A stretch of 18,286 nt of DNA from PALSA-612 sp046729255. GTDB taxonomy: Bacteria > Actinomycetota > Thermoleophilia > Gaiellales > Gaiellaceae. Positions 1 through 8,028 of the stretch are shown here, piece by piece; position 1 is the stretch's first letter; every line of letters starts with the position of its first letter. Position numbers and translations under genes: made by a program. A model generated the notes under the pieces. It saw only the letters and a program-made list of their open reading frames with translations, had not been told where the DNA came from and did not search any database. Location of the stretch: contig JBKPGF010000051.1 of the NCBI GenBank assembly GCA_046729255.1, forward strand, positions 1-18,286. Reading direction: 5' to 3'.

Positions 1-1287
1 CTCAACACCCTGGGCAAGTCGCATGCGGGCCACACGGCTAGGCATGGCATCTCGATAAGGCCGCTTCGACGTCATGGCGTTGTAGGCGTCGGCAACGCAA
101 ATAATTCGCGCGATCAGCGGAATCGCTTCACCAGCCAAGCCGTCGGGATAACCCTGGCCATCCCAGCGCTCATGGTGATGTCGGACGATCTTTGCAATCT
201 CTGCATCATGATTGACCTTCGCAAGAATGTGCTCTCCGATCTCGGAGTGTGTTTCCATCGTCCGTCGCTCTTCGAGGGTGAGCGCACCCGGCTTCTCGAG
301 CAAGCCAAAGGGCAAGCCGATCTTTCCGATGTCATGAACAAGACCGCAGTAGTGCGCTAGCTGCCGCGTTTCCTCCGGAAGCCCCAAGCGTGCTGCGATG
401 TCTTTGGCATAAATGGCGACAGCAGCCGAGTGACCGGCACCCCACGGCTCACGCGCGTCCATAGAGGCGACCACCTCGGTTACGAAGGATAGATTCGCGC
501 GCTCAAGGCGCTCGGTGAGACGGAGCTGTTTTTGATACATGCCGAACAGGCGCTGGGCTGCCAGAGCAGGGGCGAGGAAGAGGGGCAGCGTGAGCGGCGA
601 CACTTCGACGTACGCGACGACCAAGACGGCGACAAGCGGTGCATATAGGAGCACGGAGGCGAATGCCACGGGAGCAACCTTCGAGATGGCTTCGACTGAG
701 CTCTTACCGCGCATTCTCATCGTCACGCCGAGGAACGCTGTTTCACAGAGCTCCGCTGCTACAGCGGCCAACGAAGTCGCCACGATGTAGGCAAGGGGTT
801 GGCGTGAAATCTCTGTGAGGGTGGCTACAGCAACAAACCCCGCAACGGCGCCCGTGATCGAGTGGGAGCAGGTGAATACCGCCCACTTCATGTACGGGCG
901 CACGAAGGCGCCCAGATTTGAGATCGCTGCGACCGCCATGGCGGCGAGGGGACCGAAGAGCACAGCAGCAAGCAGAATCGGAATCAGAGAGATCGACGCC
1001 TCGGTGTCCCTACCAATCGCAACCCGCTGCTTCTCCGAGACTGCAGCTGCTGCGGCGAGAACAAGAACTGCCCAGGGGTCGCCGATGCCGTATCCGGCGA
1101 TGGCGCTCAGCATCGCCAATCCAACACCTATGGCTATCAGCAGGGCCAGATAGGCGACCATCCGATCCTTAAGAGCTAGGTCGATCCTGCCGCTTTGAGG
1201 CGCTGCCCACCCTTGGCCTTGCGCCACGGCCTCTGGTCGGGTATAACCGCGAGTGCCGTTAGTCCCTCGAGAGAGGAGTTGTTTCAT
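1..1287 (-). CDS. Membrane-anchored HD-GYP cyclic-di-GMP phosphodiesterase (3' end outside window)
   Basis: My reading of the minus strand gives 429 codons open from an ATG at 1287 to the window edge, with no stop, so the C-terminus is missing. An AAGGGA ribosome site lies 7 nt before the ATG (1295-1300). Residues about 43-244 are hydrophobic, in roughly six membrane segments. A short charged linker (about 245-265) follows, then a HD-GYP domain. Visible catalytic and metal residues are H286, the H318-D319 pair in HDIGKIG, H347, H370/H371, the GYP signature HHERWDGQGYPDG (371-383 region) and D400 in VADAYNAM. HD-GYP enzymes hydrolyse the second messenger c-di-GMP to pGpG or GMP at the inner membrane face. 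The membrane module looks like those preceding HD-GYP domains in other high-GC actinobacteria (from memory). Only about 20-30 residues of the domain are probably lost. Substrate specificity is inferred from the family. Confidence 0.93.
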   Translation of the reverse strand, partial: MKQLLSRGTNGTRGYTRPEAVAQGQGWAAPQSGRIDLALKDRMVAYLALLIAIGVGLAMLSAIAGYGIGDPWAVLVLAAAAAVSEKQRVAIGRDTEASISLIPILLAAVLFGPLAAMAVAAISNLGAFVRPYMKWAVFTCSHSITGAVAGFVAVATLTEISRQPLAYIVATSLAAVAAELCETAFLGVTMRMRGKSSVEAISKVAPVAFASVLLYAPLVAVLVVAYVEVSPLTLPLFLAPALAAQRLFGMYQKQLRLTERLERANLSFVTEVVASMDAREPWGAGHSAAVAIYAKDIAARLGLPEETRQLAHYCGLVHDIGKIGLPFGLLEKPGALTLEERRTMETHSEIGEHILAKVNHDAEIAKIVRHHHERWDGQGYPDGLAGEAIPLIARIICVADAYNAMTSKRPYRDAMPSRVARMRLAQGVE

Positions 1288-1317
1288 GCGTAAGTCCCTT
1301 GGGCGGATTCGTCTTCC

Positions 1318-1352
1318 GCTTCCGGGCGGCTACTCCGGTTGGTAGCGGAAGC
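1318..1352 (-). promoter_or_regulatory. Hairpin in the 5' leader of the HD-GYP gene
   Basis: GCTTCCG (1318-1324) pairs with CGGAAGC (1346-1352), and inside it CTAC (1330-1333) pairs with GTAG (1342-1345), giving an 11-bp stem with a bulge. It ends about 30 nt before the HD-GYP ATG and would form in the mRNA leader. A regulatory role is inferred from position only. Confidence 0.4.
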
Positions 1353-1367
1353 CTGATCGAAGCCTGT

Positions 1368-1427
1368 GGTTTTCCACATCGGTGTGGCGTCCCCCTGTTG
1401 AGGGAATTCCACATCGTGGGGAAAACC
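1368..1427 (-). promoter_or_regulatory. Possible multi-branched RNA structure or protein-binding cluster upstream of HD-GYP gene
   Basis: GGTTTT (1368-1373) can pair with AAAACC (1422-1427) to close a region with three small hairpins: CCACA/TGTGG (1374-1378 with 1383-1387), CCCT/AGGG (1393-1396 with 1401-1404) and CCAC/GTGG (1409-1412 with 1416-1419). The 10-mer TTCCACATCG occurs twice (1372-1381 and 1407-1416), 35 bp apart. This is a hand fold. I could not match it to a known riboswitch class. Confidence 0.3.
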
Positions 1428-1439
1428 CCTAGCGCTAGG
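1428..1439. promoter_or_regulatory. 12-bp perfect palindrome, possible operator
   Basis: CCTAGCGCTAGG is perfectly palindromic and sits between the luxR-type gene and the HD-GYP gene, upstream of the latter. Dimeric regulators, including LuxR-type ones, often bind such symmetric sites. No binding partner can be assigned from sequence. Confidence 0.3.
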
Positions 1440-1440
1440 T

Positions 1441-1488
1441 CTGAGAGCCCACACCTGTTGCGGACGCGCAGCTGGTGTGGGCTTTCGG
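1441..1488. repeat. Long inverted repeat (stem-loop)
   Basis: AGCCCACACC (1446-1455) is exactly complementary to GGTGTGGGCT (1474-1483). With G-U pairs the stem extends to 1441-1455/1474-1488. A nested TGCG/CGCA pair (1459-1462 with 1467-1470) lies in the loop. No T-run follows on either strand, so it is not a standard intrinsic terminator. It lies in the leader of the HD-GYP gene or the trailer of the LuxR-type gene. Confidence 0.5.
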
Positions 1489-1510
1489 GCTTCTAGGACC
1501 GCATCCAGGC

Positions 1511-1535
1511 AAGCCGAAAGGCGCCAATGGGCGCC
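1511..1535 (-). terminator. Candidate terminator of the LuxR-type gene
   Basis: On the minus strand, GGCGCC, loop CATT, GGCGCC (1535-1520) is followed by TTTCGGCTT, about 35 nt past the stop at 1570. A second small hairpin, TCGGAG/CTCCGA (1545-1560), lies between the stop and this one. The T-tract is short, which is common in GC-rich genomes. Confidence 0.45.
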
Positions 1536-1569
1536 GGGCGGGGGTCGGAGCGTCCTCCGAAGGCCTGGG

Positions 1570-1899
1570 TTACGAGAGGATCCCACGCCGGAAGCCGATT
1601 GCGACGGCATGGGCACGGGAACGGGCCTGGAGTTTGGCGAGCAGATGCCGCACGTGCGACTTCACGGTCTCTTCTGAAAGAAACAGCACCTTGCCGATCT
1701 CCCGGTTGACAAGGCCCTCTGAAATAAGCCCCAATACCTGCACCTCCCGTGGTGTGGGCTCCTGCTCGAGCTCGCGCAACGGCGCCGAGAAAGGGATGAT
1801 CTCGGCGGTCTGTCCGGCACGTCGAGCCGCCGCAGCGTCGAAGCGCTTGGCGTGATCGGCGTATCGGCTCAGGATCTCGTTCCGCTCGACCGGGTCCAC
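1570..1899 (-). CDS. Single-domain LuxR/GerE-type HTH transcriptional regulator
   Basis: This is a 109-aa protein. Residues about 46-107 form a complete LuxR-type helix-turn-helix: PTPREVQVLGLISEGLVN, then REIGKVLFLSEETVKSHV, then HLLAKLQARSRAHAV. The first 45 residues are alanine- and charge-rich and contain no receiver, PAS or autoinducer domain, so it lacks the usual sensory half. The start is a GTG at 1899, the only canonical choice before the in-frame stop at 1915-1917; no clear Shine-Dalgarno is seen, so the start is uncertain. It lies 64 nt after oppF on the same strand and could be co-transcribed with the transporter, or act on the HD-GYP gene downstream. Target genes are unknown. Confidence 0.85.
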   Translation of the reverse strand: MDPVERNEILSRYADHAKRFDAAAARRAGQTAEIIPFSAPLRELEQEPTPREVQVLGLISEGLVNREIGKVLFLSEETVKSHVRHLLAKLQARSRAHAVAIGFRRGILS

Positions 1900-1963
1900 G
1901 AGTGGCGTATCGGCCTAATGGGGCCCAGGCTTTAGCGTGAACTTCCCCAAAGAACGCGGAGAA

Positions 1964-3030
<1,067 letters not shown>

Positions 3031-3034
<4 letters not shown>

Positions 3035-4053
3035 CCAACTGCTCCGAGACGTTCCGCGACGTTCGCCGCTCCCAGTTCCCGCTTCATCTCCGCCGACAGG
3101 TGACAGCGGTCGAGGTGGCCGCCGGCGATCTCTCGTAGCTCAGGCAACTCGACCGGACACGGAGCGAACGCGTACGCGCAGCGCGGATGGAACGGGCACC
3201 CAGGCGGGACTGCGACGAGGGACGGAGGCGTACCCTCGATGGCGACGAGCTCCTTCAGGCGGGCCTCGATCGTCGGCATGGATCTGAGCAACCCCCAGGT
3301 GTAGGGATGCTGAGGCGCCGCGAAGATCTCGCGGGCTGGACCGTACTCCATCTCGCGGCCGGCGTACATGACGAGCACCGTGTCGGCCGTCTCGGCGATC
3401 ACGCCGAGGTCGTGGGTGATGAGGATCACCCCGACGTTGAAGTCGTTCTTGACGCGCTCGATGAGCTCGAGGATCTGCGCCTGCACCGTGACGTCGAGCG
3501 CCGTCGTCGGCTCGTCGGCGATGAGCACCGACGGGCTGTGGACGAGCGCCATCGCGATCATCACGCGCTGTCGCATCCCGCCCGAGAACTGGTGCGGAAA
3601 GTCCTTGAAGCGGTCTCCTGCCTTCGGGATGCCGACTTCCCTGAGCAGCTCGACAGCCTGCCGTTCCGCCTGCCGCTTGGAGATGTCGGCGTGAACGAGG
3701 ATCGCCTCCACGATCTGATCGCCGACCCGGTGCATCGGATGGAGGCAGGCGAAGGGGTCCTGGAAGATCATGGCGATGTCCTTGCCGCGGAGGTCTTGCA
3801 TCTCCTTGGGTGGCAGCGCGAGGATGTTTCGGCCGCCGAAGATGGCCTCACCGCCGATGCGCGTTCGCTCGCGGTTGTGGAGACCCATGAGGGCGAGGCT
3901 CGACACGGACTTTCCCGAGCCGGACTCGCCCACGATGCCGAGCGTCTCACCGCGGTGCAGCGTGTAGGTGAGGCCTGACACCGCGCGGACCTCGCCCTCG
4001 TGCGTGGGGAAGACGACCGACAGGCCGCGAACTTCGAGGACGACCTCGCTCAC
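3031..4053 (-). CDS. oppD: Peptide-class ABC transporter ATP-binding protein (OppD/DppD)
   Basis: A 340-aa ATPase pairing with OppF to drive the importer. It has Walker A GESGSGKS (42-49), Q-loop glutamine 98, signature FSGGMRQR (156-163), Walker B VLIADEP (176-182), D-loop TTALD and switch histidine 214. The C-terminal extension carries PPGCPFHPRC with cysteines 286, 292, 299 and 317. After the Q-loop it reads DPFACLHPMHRVG, where the family usually has DPMTSLNPxxxIG, a mild variation at the surface that contacts the permease. It overlaps oppB upstream (4050-4053) and oppF downstream (3031-3034) by ATGA. All catalytic residues are intact, so I expect a working protein. Confidence 0.95.
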
Positions 4054-5015
4054 TCGTAGCGCACTCTCGGGTCGATGAACGCGTAGGCGATGTCGACGAT
4101 GAGGTTCATGATGACCACGGCCACGGCCCCGAGCAGGACGACGCCGACGACGGTCGGCAGATCCTGGCTGACCGCCGAGTCGATGGCGAGCCAGCCGAGG
4201 CCTTGGATGTTGAAGACCGACTCGGTGATGATCGCTCCACCGACGAGCAGCGCGATGTCCATGCCGAACATCGTCACGATCGGGGCCAGACTCGCCCGCA
4301 ATGCGTGGTGCGTAATGACTTTTCGTTCGGACAGGCCCTTCGCCCGAGCCGTCCGGATGTAGTCCTCCCCGAGCGTCTCGAGCAGCGTGTTGCGCGTCAT
4401 CCGCGCGTAGATGGCCGCGAACAGCATCGCGAGCACGGTCCAGGGCAGGATCATGTGGGAGAAGAACCCGCCGGGGTCTTCACTGATCGGGACGTACCCA
4501 GTCCCGCCCGTCCATCCGAGCTGGTTCCAGAAGATGTAGAGGGCCATCAGCCCGAGCCAGAAGACGGGCGTGGAAATGCCGATGAGGACGAAGCCCATGG
4601 CCGCGCGGTCCGCGAGCGTCCGTCGCCTGATCGCAGAGAGAACCCCGATTGCCACGCCCAGGACGATCCAGATGATGGCTGCGCCGAGAATGAGCAGCAG
4701 CGTGCGCGGCGCCCGATCCTTGACTTGCTCGAGAACTGGCACCTGGGTGTTGTACGAGATCCCGAGCCCTGGCCACCCCCATTCGTCACCCGCGACGAAT
4801 GACTTGACGAACTTCCCGTACTGCTCGTACCACGGCTGATCGAGCCCCAGCCGCTCTCGTACGAGCGCGAGCGACTCCGGCGTCGGCGACTTGCCGGCGA
4901 AGCGCAGCGCGGGGTCGCCCGCAGGCAAGAGATAGAAGACCGCGTACGTGAGCAAGAGGACGATGAGGACGACGACGCCCGCCCAGAGAAGCCTTCTTGC
5001 GATGTACAGGGCCAT
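4050..5015 (-). CDS. oppB: Peptide-class ABC transporter permease (OppB/DppB)
   Basis: A 321-aa integral membrane protein, one half of the translocation pore. Membrane segment 1 is about 9-30. A periplasmic stretch follows (about 31-102) with the family pattern GDPALRFAGKSPTPESL and LGLDQPWYEQY. Further segments lie at about 105-127, 138-162, 188-205, 247-266 and 287-312. The EAA loop that docks on the ATPases is at about 214-245 (LGEDYIRTARAKGLSERKV). It ends with the usual FIDPRVRY. The ATG at 5015 has no Shine-Dalgarno but has TACTTT 7 nt upstream. It is separated from oppA by a strong hairpin and overlaps oppD by ATGA. Confidence 0.95.
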   Translation of the reverse strand: MALYIARRLLWAGVVVLIVLLLTYAVFYLLPAGDPALRFAGKSPTPESLALVRERLGLDQPWYEQYGKFVKSFVAGDEWGWPGLGISYNTQVPVLEQVKDRAPRTLLLILGAAIIWIVLGVAIGVLSAIRRRTLADRAAMGFVLIGISTPVFWLGLMALYIFWNQLGWTGGTGYVPISEDPGGFFSHMILPWTVLAMLFAAIYARMTRNTLLETLGEDYIRTARAKGLSERKVITHHALRASLAPIVTMFGMDIALLVGGAIITESVFNIQGLGWLAIDSAVSQDLPTVVGVVLLGAVAVVIMNLIVDIAYAFIDPRVRYE

Positions 5016-5022
5016 GGTTCAG

Positions 5023-5028
5023 AAAGTA
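5023..5028 (-). promoter_or_regulatory. Possible internal leaderless -10 box for oppB
   Basis: TACTTT fits TANNNT and ends 7 nt before the oppB ATG, which lacks a ribosome site. No good -35 is seen at 16-18 bp. It lies just after the oppA hairpin, where an internal promoter for oppBDF would make sense. Inference only. Confidence 0.3.
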
Positions 5029-5033
5029 GACGA

Positions 5034-5059
5034 GAACGGGGCCCCGAGGGGCCCCGTTC
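5034..5059 (-). terminator. Strong stem-loop between oppA and oppB
   Basis: GAACGGGGCCCC and GGGGCCCCGTTC form an 11-12 bp perfect stem with a 2-4 nt loop, 25 nt after the oppA stop. No T-run follows. In such operons a hairpin here often acts as a partial terminator or 3' stabiliser, giving more binding protein than permease. That role is inferred. Confidence 0.65.
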
Positions 5060-5083
5060 GTGTCACTCAGTGAGTCGTCCCTC

Positions 5084-6916
5084 TCACGACTTCACTGCCA
5101 CGTGTGCAAGCGCCGTGAAGCCGGCGTTCTGGTCGAAGTTCCACTTCGTGACGTTGGGACTGATGATCGTGACCGTGTTCGCCCACATGTAGGGGACCCA
5201 CGGAACGATCTTGCTCGTCAGGACCTTGTCGATGCCCGCGAAGCAGCTCGTTCGGCGTGCGCCGAGCGCGAGCTTCTGGCACCGGTCGTTCATTGCGTCG
5301 ATGCTGGGAATGCCCTTCGTTGTCCCCTTGACGCCGAGTGCATCTACCTGACCCGGCTTCAGTCCCACGAGCGAGTAGTTCGTGTTACCGCTCGGGATGA
5401 TGCTGCGTCCGTCGAAGAGCGGGCCGATGAAGGTCGACGCGTCCGCGAAGTCCTTGAACCATCGCGCACGGTTCGAGATCGGCACGTTCTTCGATGTCGT
5501 CTGGATGACCGGGTAGGCGCCGTTGACGCTTCGCACCGTGAAGGTGATGCCCAGCTTCGCAGCGCCGGCCTGGACGATCGGCAGGGTCAGCTTGTCCACG
5601 GCCCTGACGTCGGTGACGAGGAGGACGTTCTTGCACTCCTTCGCCGTGCAGACGCCGCCCGAGTTCGCGTACTTCGACTTCCTCATCTCAGCACGCGCCT
5701 TCGTGACGCTCCCGCGGTTGCCAGGAGTGCGGAACGGATGGAAGTTCTTCAGCCTGTTGGCCAGCATCGAGTTCGGGATGATGTGCTCGGCGACCACGCC
5801 GGACACCGGACCACCCCATGCCCTCCGCATAGCCTCGCGGTCGAGGGCCCAGTTCATCGCCTTGCGGACGTGAACGTCGTCGAACGGAGGCTGCGTGAGG
5901 TTCATGGTGATGTAGTACGTCCCGTCCGCCGAGTTCGAGTGCAGGTACTTCCGCTTGCTCGCGTTCACCGTGTACTCGCGGAACACCTTCGGCGACGCGG
6001 TTGCGTACGAGTCGTCGTACTCCCCACGGCCGATCTTGTTGTAGATGTCGTCGATGTTCGAGTTGACGATGAACTCGAAGCGATCGGGGTTGCTCTCACG
6101 TGCCTTGGCGCTGTCGGTGCTCGCCCGGTAGTTCGGGTTGCGGACGAGGTTGAGCCGCGTCTGGCCGTCGTAGCCGCTGATCGGCTTCATCGCTCCGCAC
6201 GAGCTGATGTCGAGATCGTCAGAGCCTTCGATCATGTACGGCCCGGAAGCGATGACGTACCGTCCGTAGGCGCCGGGCTTGCCTTCGAAGCACTTCGCGA
6301 CCTCCTGCGGCATCGGGTACACCGCCGGCATCCCGAGGCGCATGAGGAAGTCGCCGGTTGGCGTCGTGAGATCGATGATGATCGTCTTCGGGTTCGGCGT
6401 CTTGATGCCGGAGATCGACTTCGCCTTGCCCGCGGCGTACTTGTCGAAGCCCTTGATGACCGGGTAGTAGAAGCCGTACTGCGCTCCGTTCTTCGGCCGC
6501 GCCAGACGCTCGACCGCGTAGCGGAAGTCCGCGGACGTGATCGCGCGGTTCACGGGCGGGCCCCAGCGAACACCGTTCTTGAGCGTGAACGTGTATCGCT
6601 TCCCACCGTTCGTGGGCTTCGGCACCTTCGTGGCGAGGTCGGGCACGATCTTGGCGCCGGCGGGGCCGCCGACGTGGTTGTAGCCGATGAGACCTCGGAG
6701 CAACAGGTTCGTGTTGATCGCGAACGCGTTCGCGAGGTACTCACCGGTCGGGTCGAAGCTGTCCGTCCAGCCGAAGCTCGACTCCCAACCGACCGTATAG
6801 GTGCCGCCCTTGGCGATCTTCTTCTCCGGGCCTCCTGAAGCCGCAGAGACGAGCAGAGACGCGACCGCCGCGATCGCCACCAACGCGACGACCGGGAATG
6901 CAACTCTTCGCTTCAT
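5084..6916 (-). CDS. oppA: Extracellular solute-binding protein, family 5 (OppA/DppA-like)
   Basis: About 610 aa. It captures the substrate outside the cell and delivers it to OppBC. A Sec-type signal occupies residues about 1-30 (KRR, then PVVALVAIAAVASLLVSA). Family-5 landmarks are PDLATKVPKPTNGGKRYTFT, the LKNGVRWGP stretch and ITSADFRYAVERLARP. No lipobox cysteine follows the hydrophobic core, unlike typical monoderm binding proteins. Two cysteine pairs (GVCTAKEC, and RC...SC near the C-terminus) may form disulfides. I chose the ATG at 6916; a GTG at 6919 in the same frame is also possible. AAGGAG is at 6927-6932, 10 nt from the ATG and 7 from the GTG. The gene lies between oppC and oppB. 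The substrate is unknown. Confidence 0.93.
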   Translation of the reverse strand: MKRRVAFPVVALVAIAAVASLLVSAASGGPEKKIAKGGTYTVGWESSFGWTDSFDPTGEYLANAFAINTNLLLRGLIGYNHVGGPAGAKIVPDLATKVPKPTNGGKRYTFTLKNGVRWGPPVNRAITSADFRYAVERLARPKNGAQYGFYYPVIKGFDKYAAGKAKSISGIKTPNPKTIIIDLTTPTGDFLMRLGMPAVYPMPQEVAKCFEGKPGAYGRYVIASGPYMIEGSDDLDISSCGAMKPISGYDGQTRLNLVRNPNYRASTDSAKARESNPDRFEFIVNSNIDDIYNKIGRGEYDDSYATASPKVFREYTVNASKRKYLHSNSADGTYYITMNLTQPPFDDVHVRKAMNWALDREAMRRAWGGPVSGVVAEHIIPNSMLANRLKNFHPFRTPGNRGSVTKARAEMRKSKYANSGGVCTAKECKNVLLVTDVRAVDKLTLPIVQAGAAKLGITFTVRSVNGAYPVIQTTSKNVPISNRARWFKDFADASTFIGPLFDGRSIIPSGNTNYSLVGLKPGQVDALGVKGTTKGIPSIDAMNDRCQKLALGARRTSCFAGIDKVLTSKIVPWVPYMWANTVTIISPNVTKWNFDQNAGFTALAHVAVKS

Positions 6917-6963
6917 CACAAGCGCTCTCCTTCCCCCACCTCCAGGTGGGAATTGCCGGGCAT
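6916..6963 (-). CDS. Candidate 15-codon upstream ORF coupled to oppA
   Basis: The minus strand encodes MPGNSHLEVGEGERL from an ATG at 6963, preceded by GAGAAGGGG (6969-6977) with 5 nt spacing. Its TGA shares a base with the oppA ATG (TGATG), the classic arrangement for translational coupling. It spans the hairpin at 6935-6950 and the oppA ribosome site, so translating it would open both. It is too short for statistical coding support. The peptide itself may be irrelevant and only the act of translation important. Confidence 0.35.
   Translation of the reverse strand: MPGNSHLEVGEGERL
6927..6932 (-). promoter_or_regulatory. Ribosome binding site of oppA
   Basis: AAGGAG on the minus strand lies 10 nt before the ATG at 6916 and 7 nt before the in-frame GTG at 6919. 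Spacing slightly favours the GTG, codon preference the ATG. Confidence 0.7.
6935..6950 (-). promoter_or_regulatory. Hairpin just upstream of the oppA ribosome site
   Basis: CCCACCT pairs with AGGTGGG (7 bp, very short loop, realistically 6 bp with a 4-nt loop), ending 2 nt before the oppA AAGGAG. It could limit access to the ribosome site until ribosomes on the upstream ORF melt it. The role is inferred. Confidence 0.4.
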
Positions 6964-7016
6964 GTCAGCCCCTTCTCAGTTAAGACGATGACACATGGCG
7001 CGAGTTGGAGGTCGCA

Positions 7017-7976
7017 CTAGCGATCGGTTCGCACGTCGAGCGCGTCGCGCAATCCGTCGCCAAGCAGGTTGAACGCGAGCGTCGTAATCACGAGAAACGC
7101 CCCCGGGAAGACCATGAGCCACCACGCAACGTCGTAGAGTGAGCTGGCGTCAGCAAGGATCTGACCCCAGGACGCCTGATCGGGCGGTACGCCGAGGCCG
7201 AGGTAGGACAGGGCAGCCTCGAAGAGGATGCTCTGCGGCACGAGCAGCGTCGCGAGCACGATGATCGGCGCTATGAGGTTCGGCAGGACGTCGCCCGCCA
7301 TGATCCGCGAGTTTCCGGCGCCGATAGAGCGACTCGCCTCGACGAACTCCTTCTCCCTCAGTGAGAGGGTGTTCCCGCGCACGACGCGTGCGACGTACGG
7401 CCACGAGAAGAGGACGATGACGGCGATGACGATCGAAAGCCCCGGTTTGATCAACCCCCCGGCGCAACCCTCTTTCGTTGTGCTGCACGCCGCGACGATG
7501 CCGATCGAGATTAAGAGCTGGGGAACGGCGAGCATGACGTCGGCCCCTCGCGAGAGCGTCGTGTCCGTCCAGCCACCGAAGAAGCCGGCCATGACGCCGA
7601 TGAACGTCCCGATCAGCACGGCGAGGCCGGACGCGATGATCCCTACGAGCAGCGATGTCCGCGCGCCGTACATCACACGAACGAAGAGGTCCCTGCCGGC
7701 GGCATCGGCGCCGAAGTAGAACTGCGAGTTCGGGCCCTTCGGGATGCCGAACTCGTCGGTCATGTCGAAGAACGGCTCGTTCTGGGCATGACCGGTGACT
7801 CGTTCTGCGATCGGGCCACCGGCGATCCCAACGAAGAGGAGGAGGATGATCACGATTCCCCCGGCGATCGCAGCCTTGTCCTGCTTGAACCGACGCCAGA
7901 AGAGCTGGCGCGGGCTCAGCCCTGGTGCCGCTCCGAGGTCGACGGGTGTGTCGACTGTGACGGGGACCGTGCTCAT
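7017..7976 (-). CDS. oppC: Peptide-class ABC transporter permease (OppC/DppC)
   Basis: A 319-aa integral membrane protein, the second half of the importer pore. A cytoplasmic N-terminus (about 1-35, PRQLFWRRFKQDKAAIAG) precedes membrane segment 1 (about 36-54). The conserved periplasmic entry motif FGADAAGRDLFVRVMYGART is at 88-107. Further segments lie at about 109-135, 145-163, 180-197, 233-252 and 286-304. The EAA loop is at about 207-235 (EKEFVEASRSIGAGNSRI). The family C-terminus NLLGDGLRDALDVR is present. It is the promoter-proximal gene of the transporter cluster here, ahead of the binding protein, which is an unusual order. The ATG at 7976 has no clear Shine-Dalgarno. Confidence 0.95.
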   Translation of the reverse strand: MSTVPVTVDTPVDLGAAPGLSPRQLFWRRFKQDKAAIAGGIVIILLLFVGIAGGPIAERVTGHAQNEPFFDMTDEFGIPKGPNSQFYFGADAAGRDLFVRVMYGARTSLLVGIIASGLAVLIGTFIGVMAGFFGGWTDTTLSRGADVMLAVPQLLISIGIVAACSTTKEGCAGGLIKPGLSIVIAVIVLFSWPYVARVVRGNTLSLREKEFVEASRSIGAGNSRIMAGDVLPNLIAPIIVLATLLVPQSILFEAALSYLGLGVPPDQASWGQILADASSLYDVAWWLMVFPGAFLVITTLAFNLLGDGLRDALDVRTDR

Positions 7977-7997
7977 GGAAACCAGAGAGGGTACCCC

Positions 7998-8028
7998 GAA
8001 ATGTGAGAGCCCGAAATGGTGAGAGCCC
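7998..8028. repeat. Tandem direct repeat containing a terminator arm
   Basis: GAAATGTGAGAGCCC (7998-8012) is followed at once by GAAATGGTGAGAGCCC (8013-8028), the same unit with one extra G. The second copy is one arm of the terminator at 8019-8046. The unit GAGAGCCC in either copy can pair with GGGCTCTC (8037-8044). Confidence 0.75.

Noticed and set aside
1370..1421. Replication origin suggested by DnaA-box-like TTTTCCACA
   Set aside because: There is a single imperfect box, no AT-rich unwinding element, and no dnaA, dnaN or parAB genes nearby.
1288..1500. Known c-di-GMP riboswitch upstream of the HD-GYP gene
   Set aside because: I could not recognise the conserved core or the tetraloop-receptor signature by eye, so I list only a structured leader.
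5060..6838. 592-codon plus-strand ORF antisense to oppA
   Set aside because: Its translation is arginine- and valine-rich low-complexity with no family motif. It mirrors the codon bias of oppA, as expected for GC-rich antisense frames.
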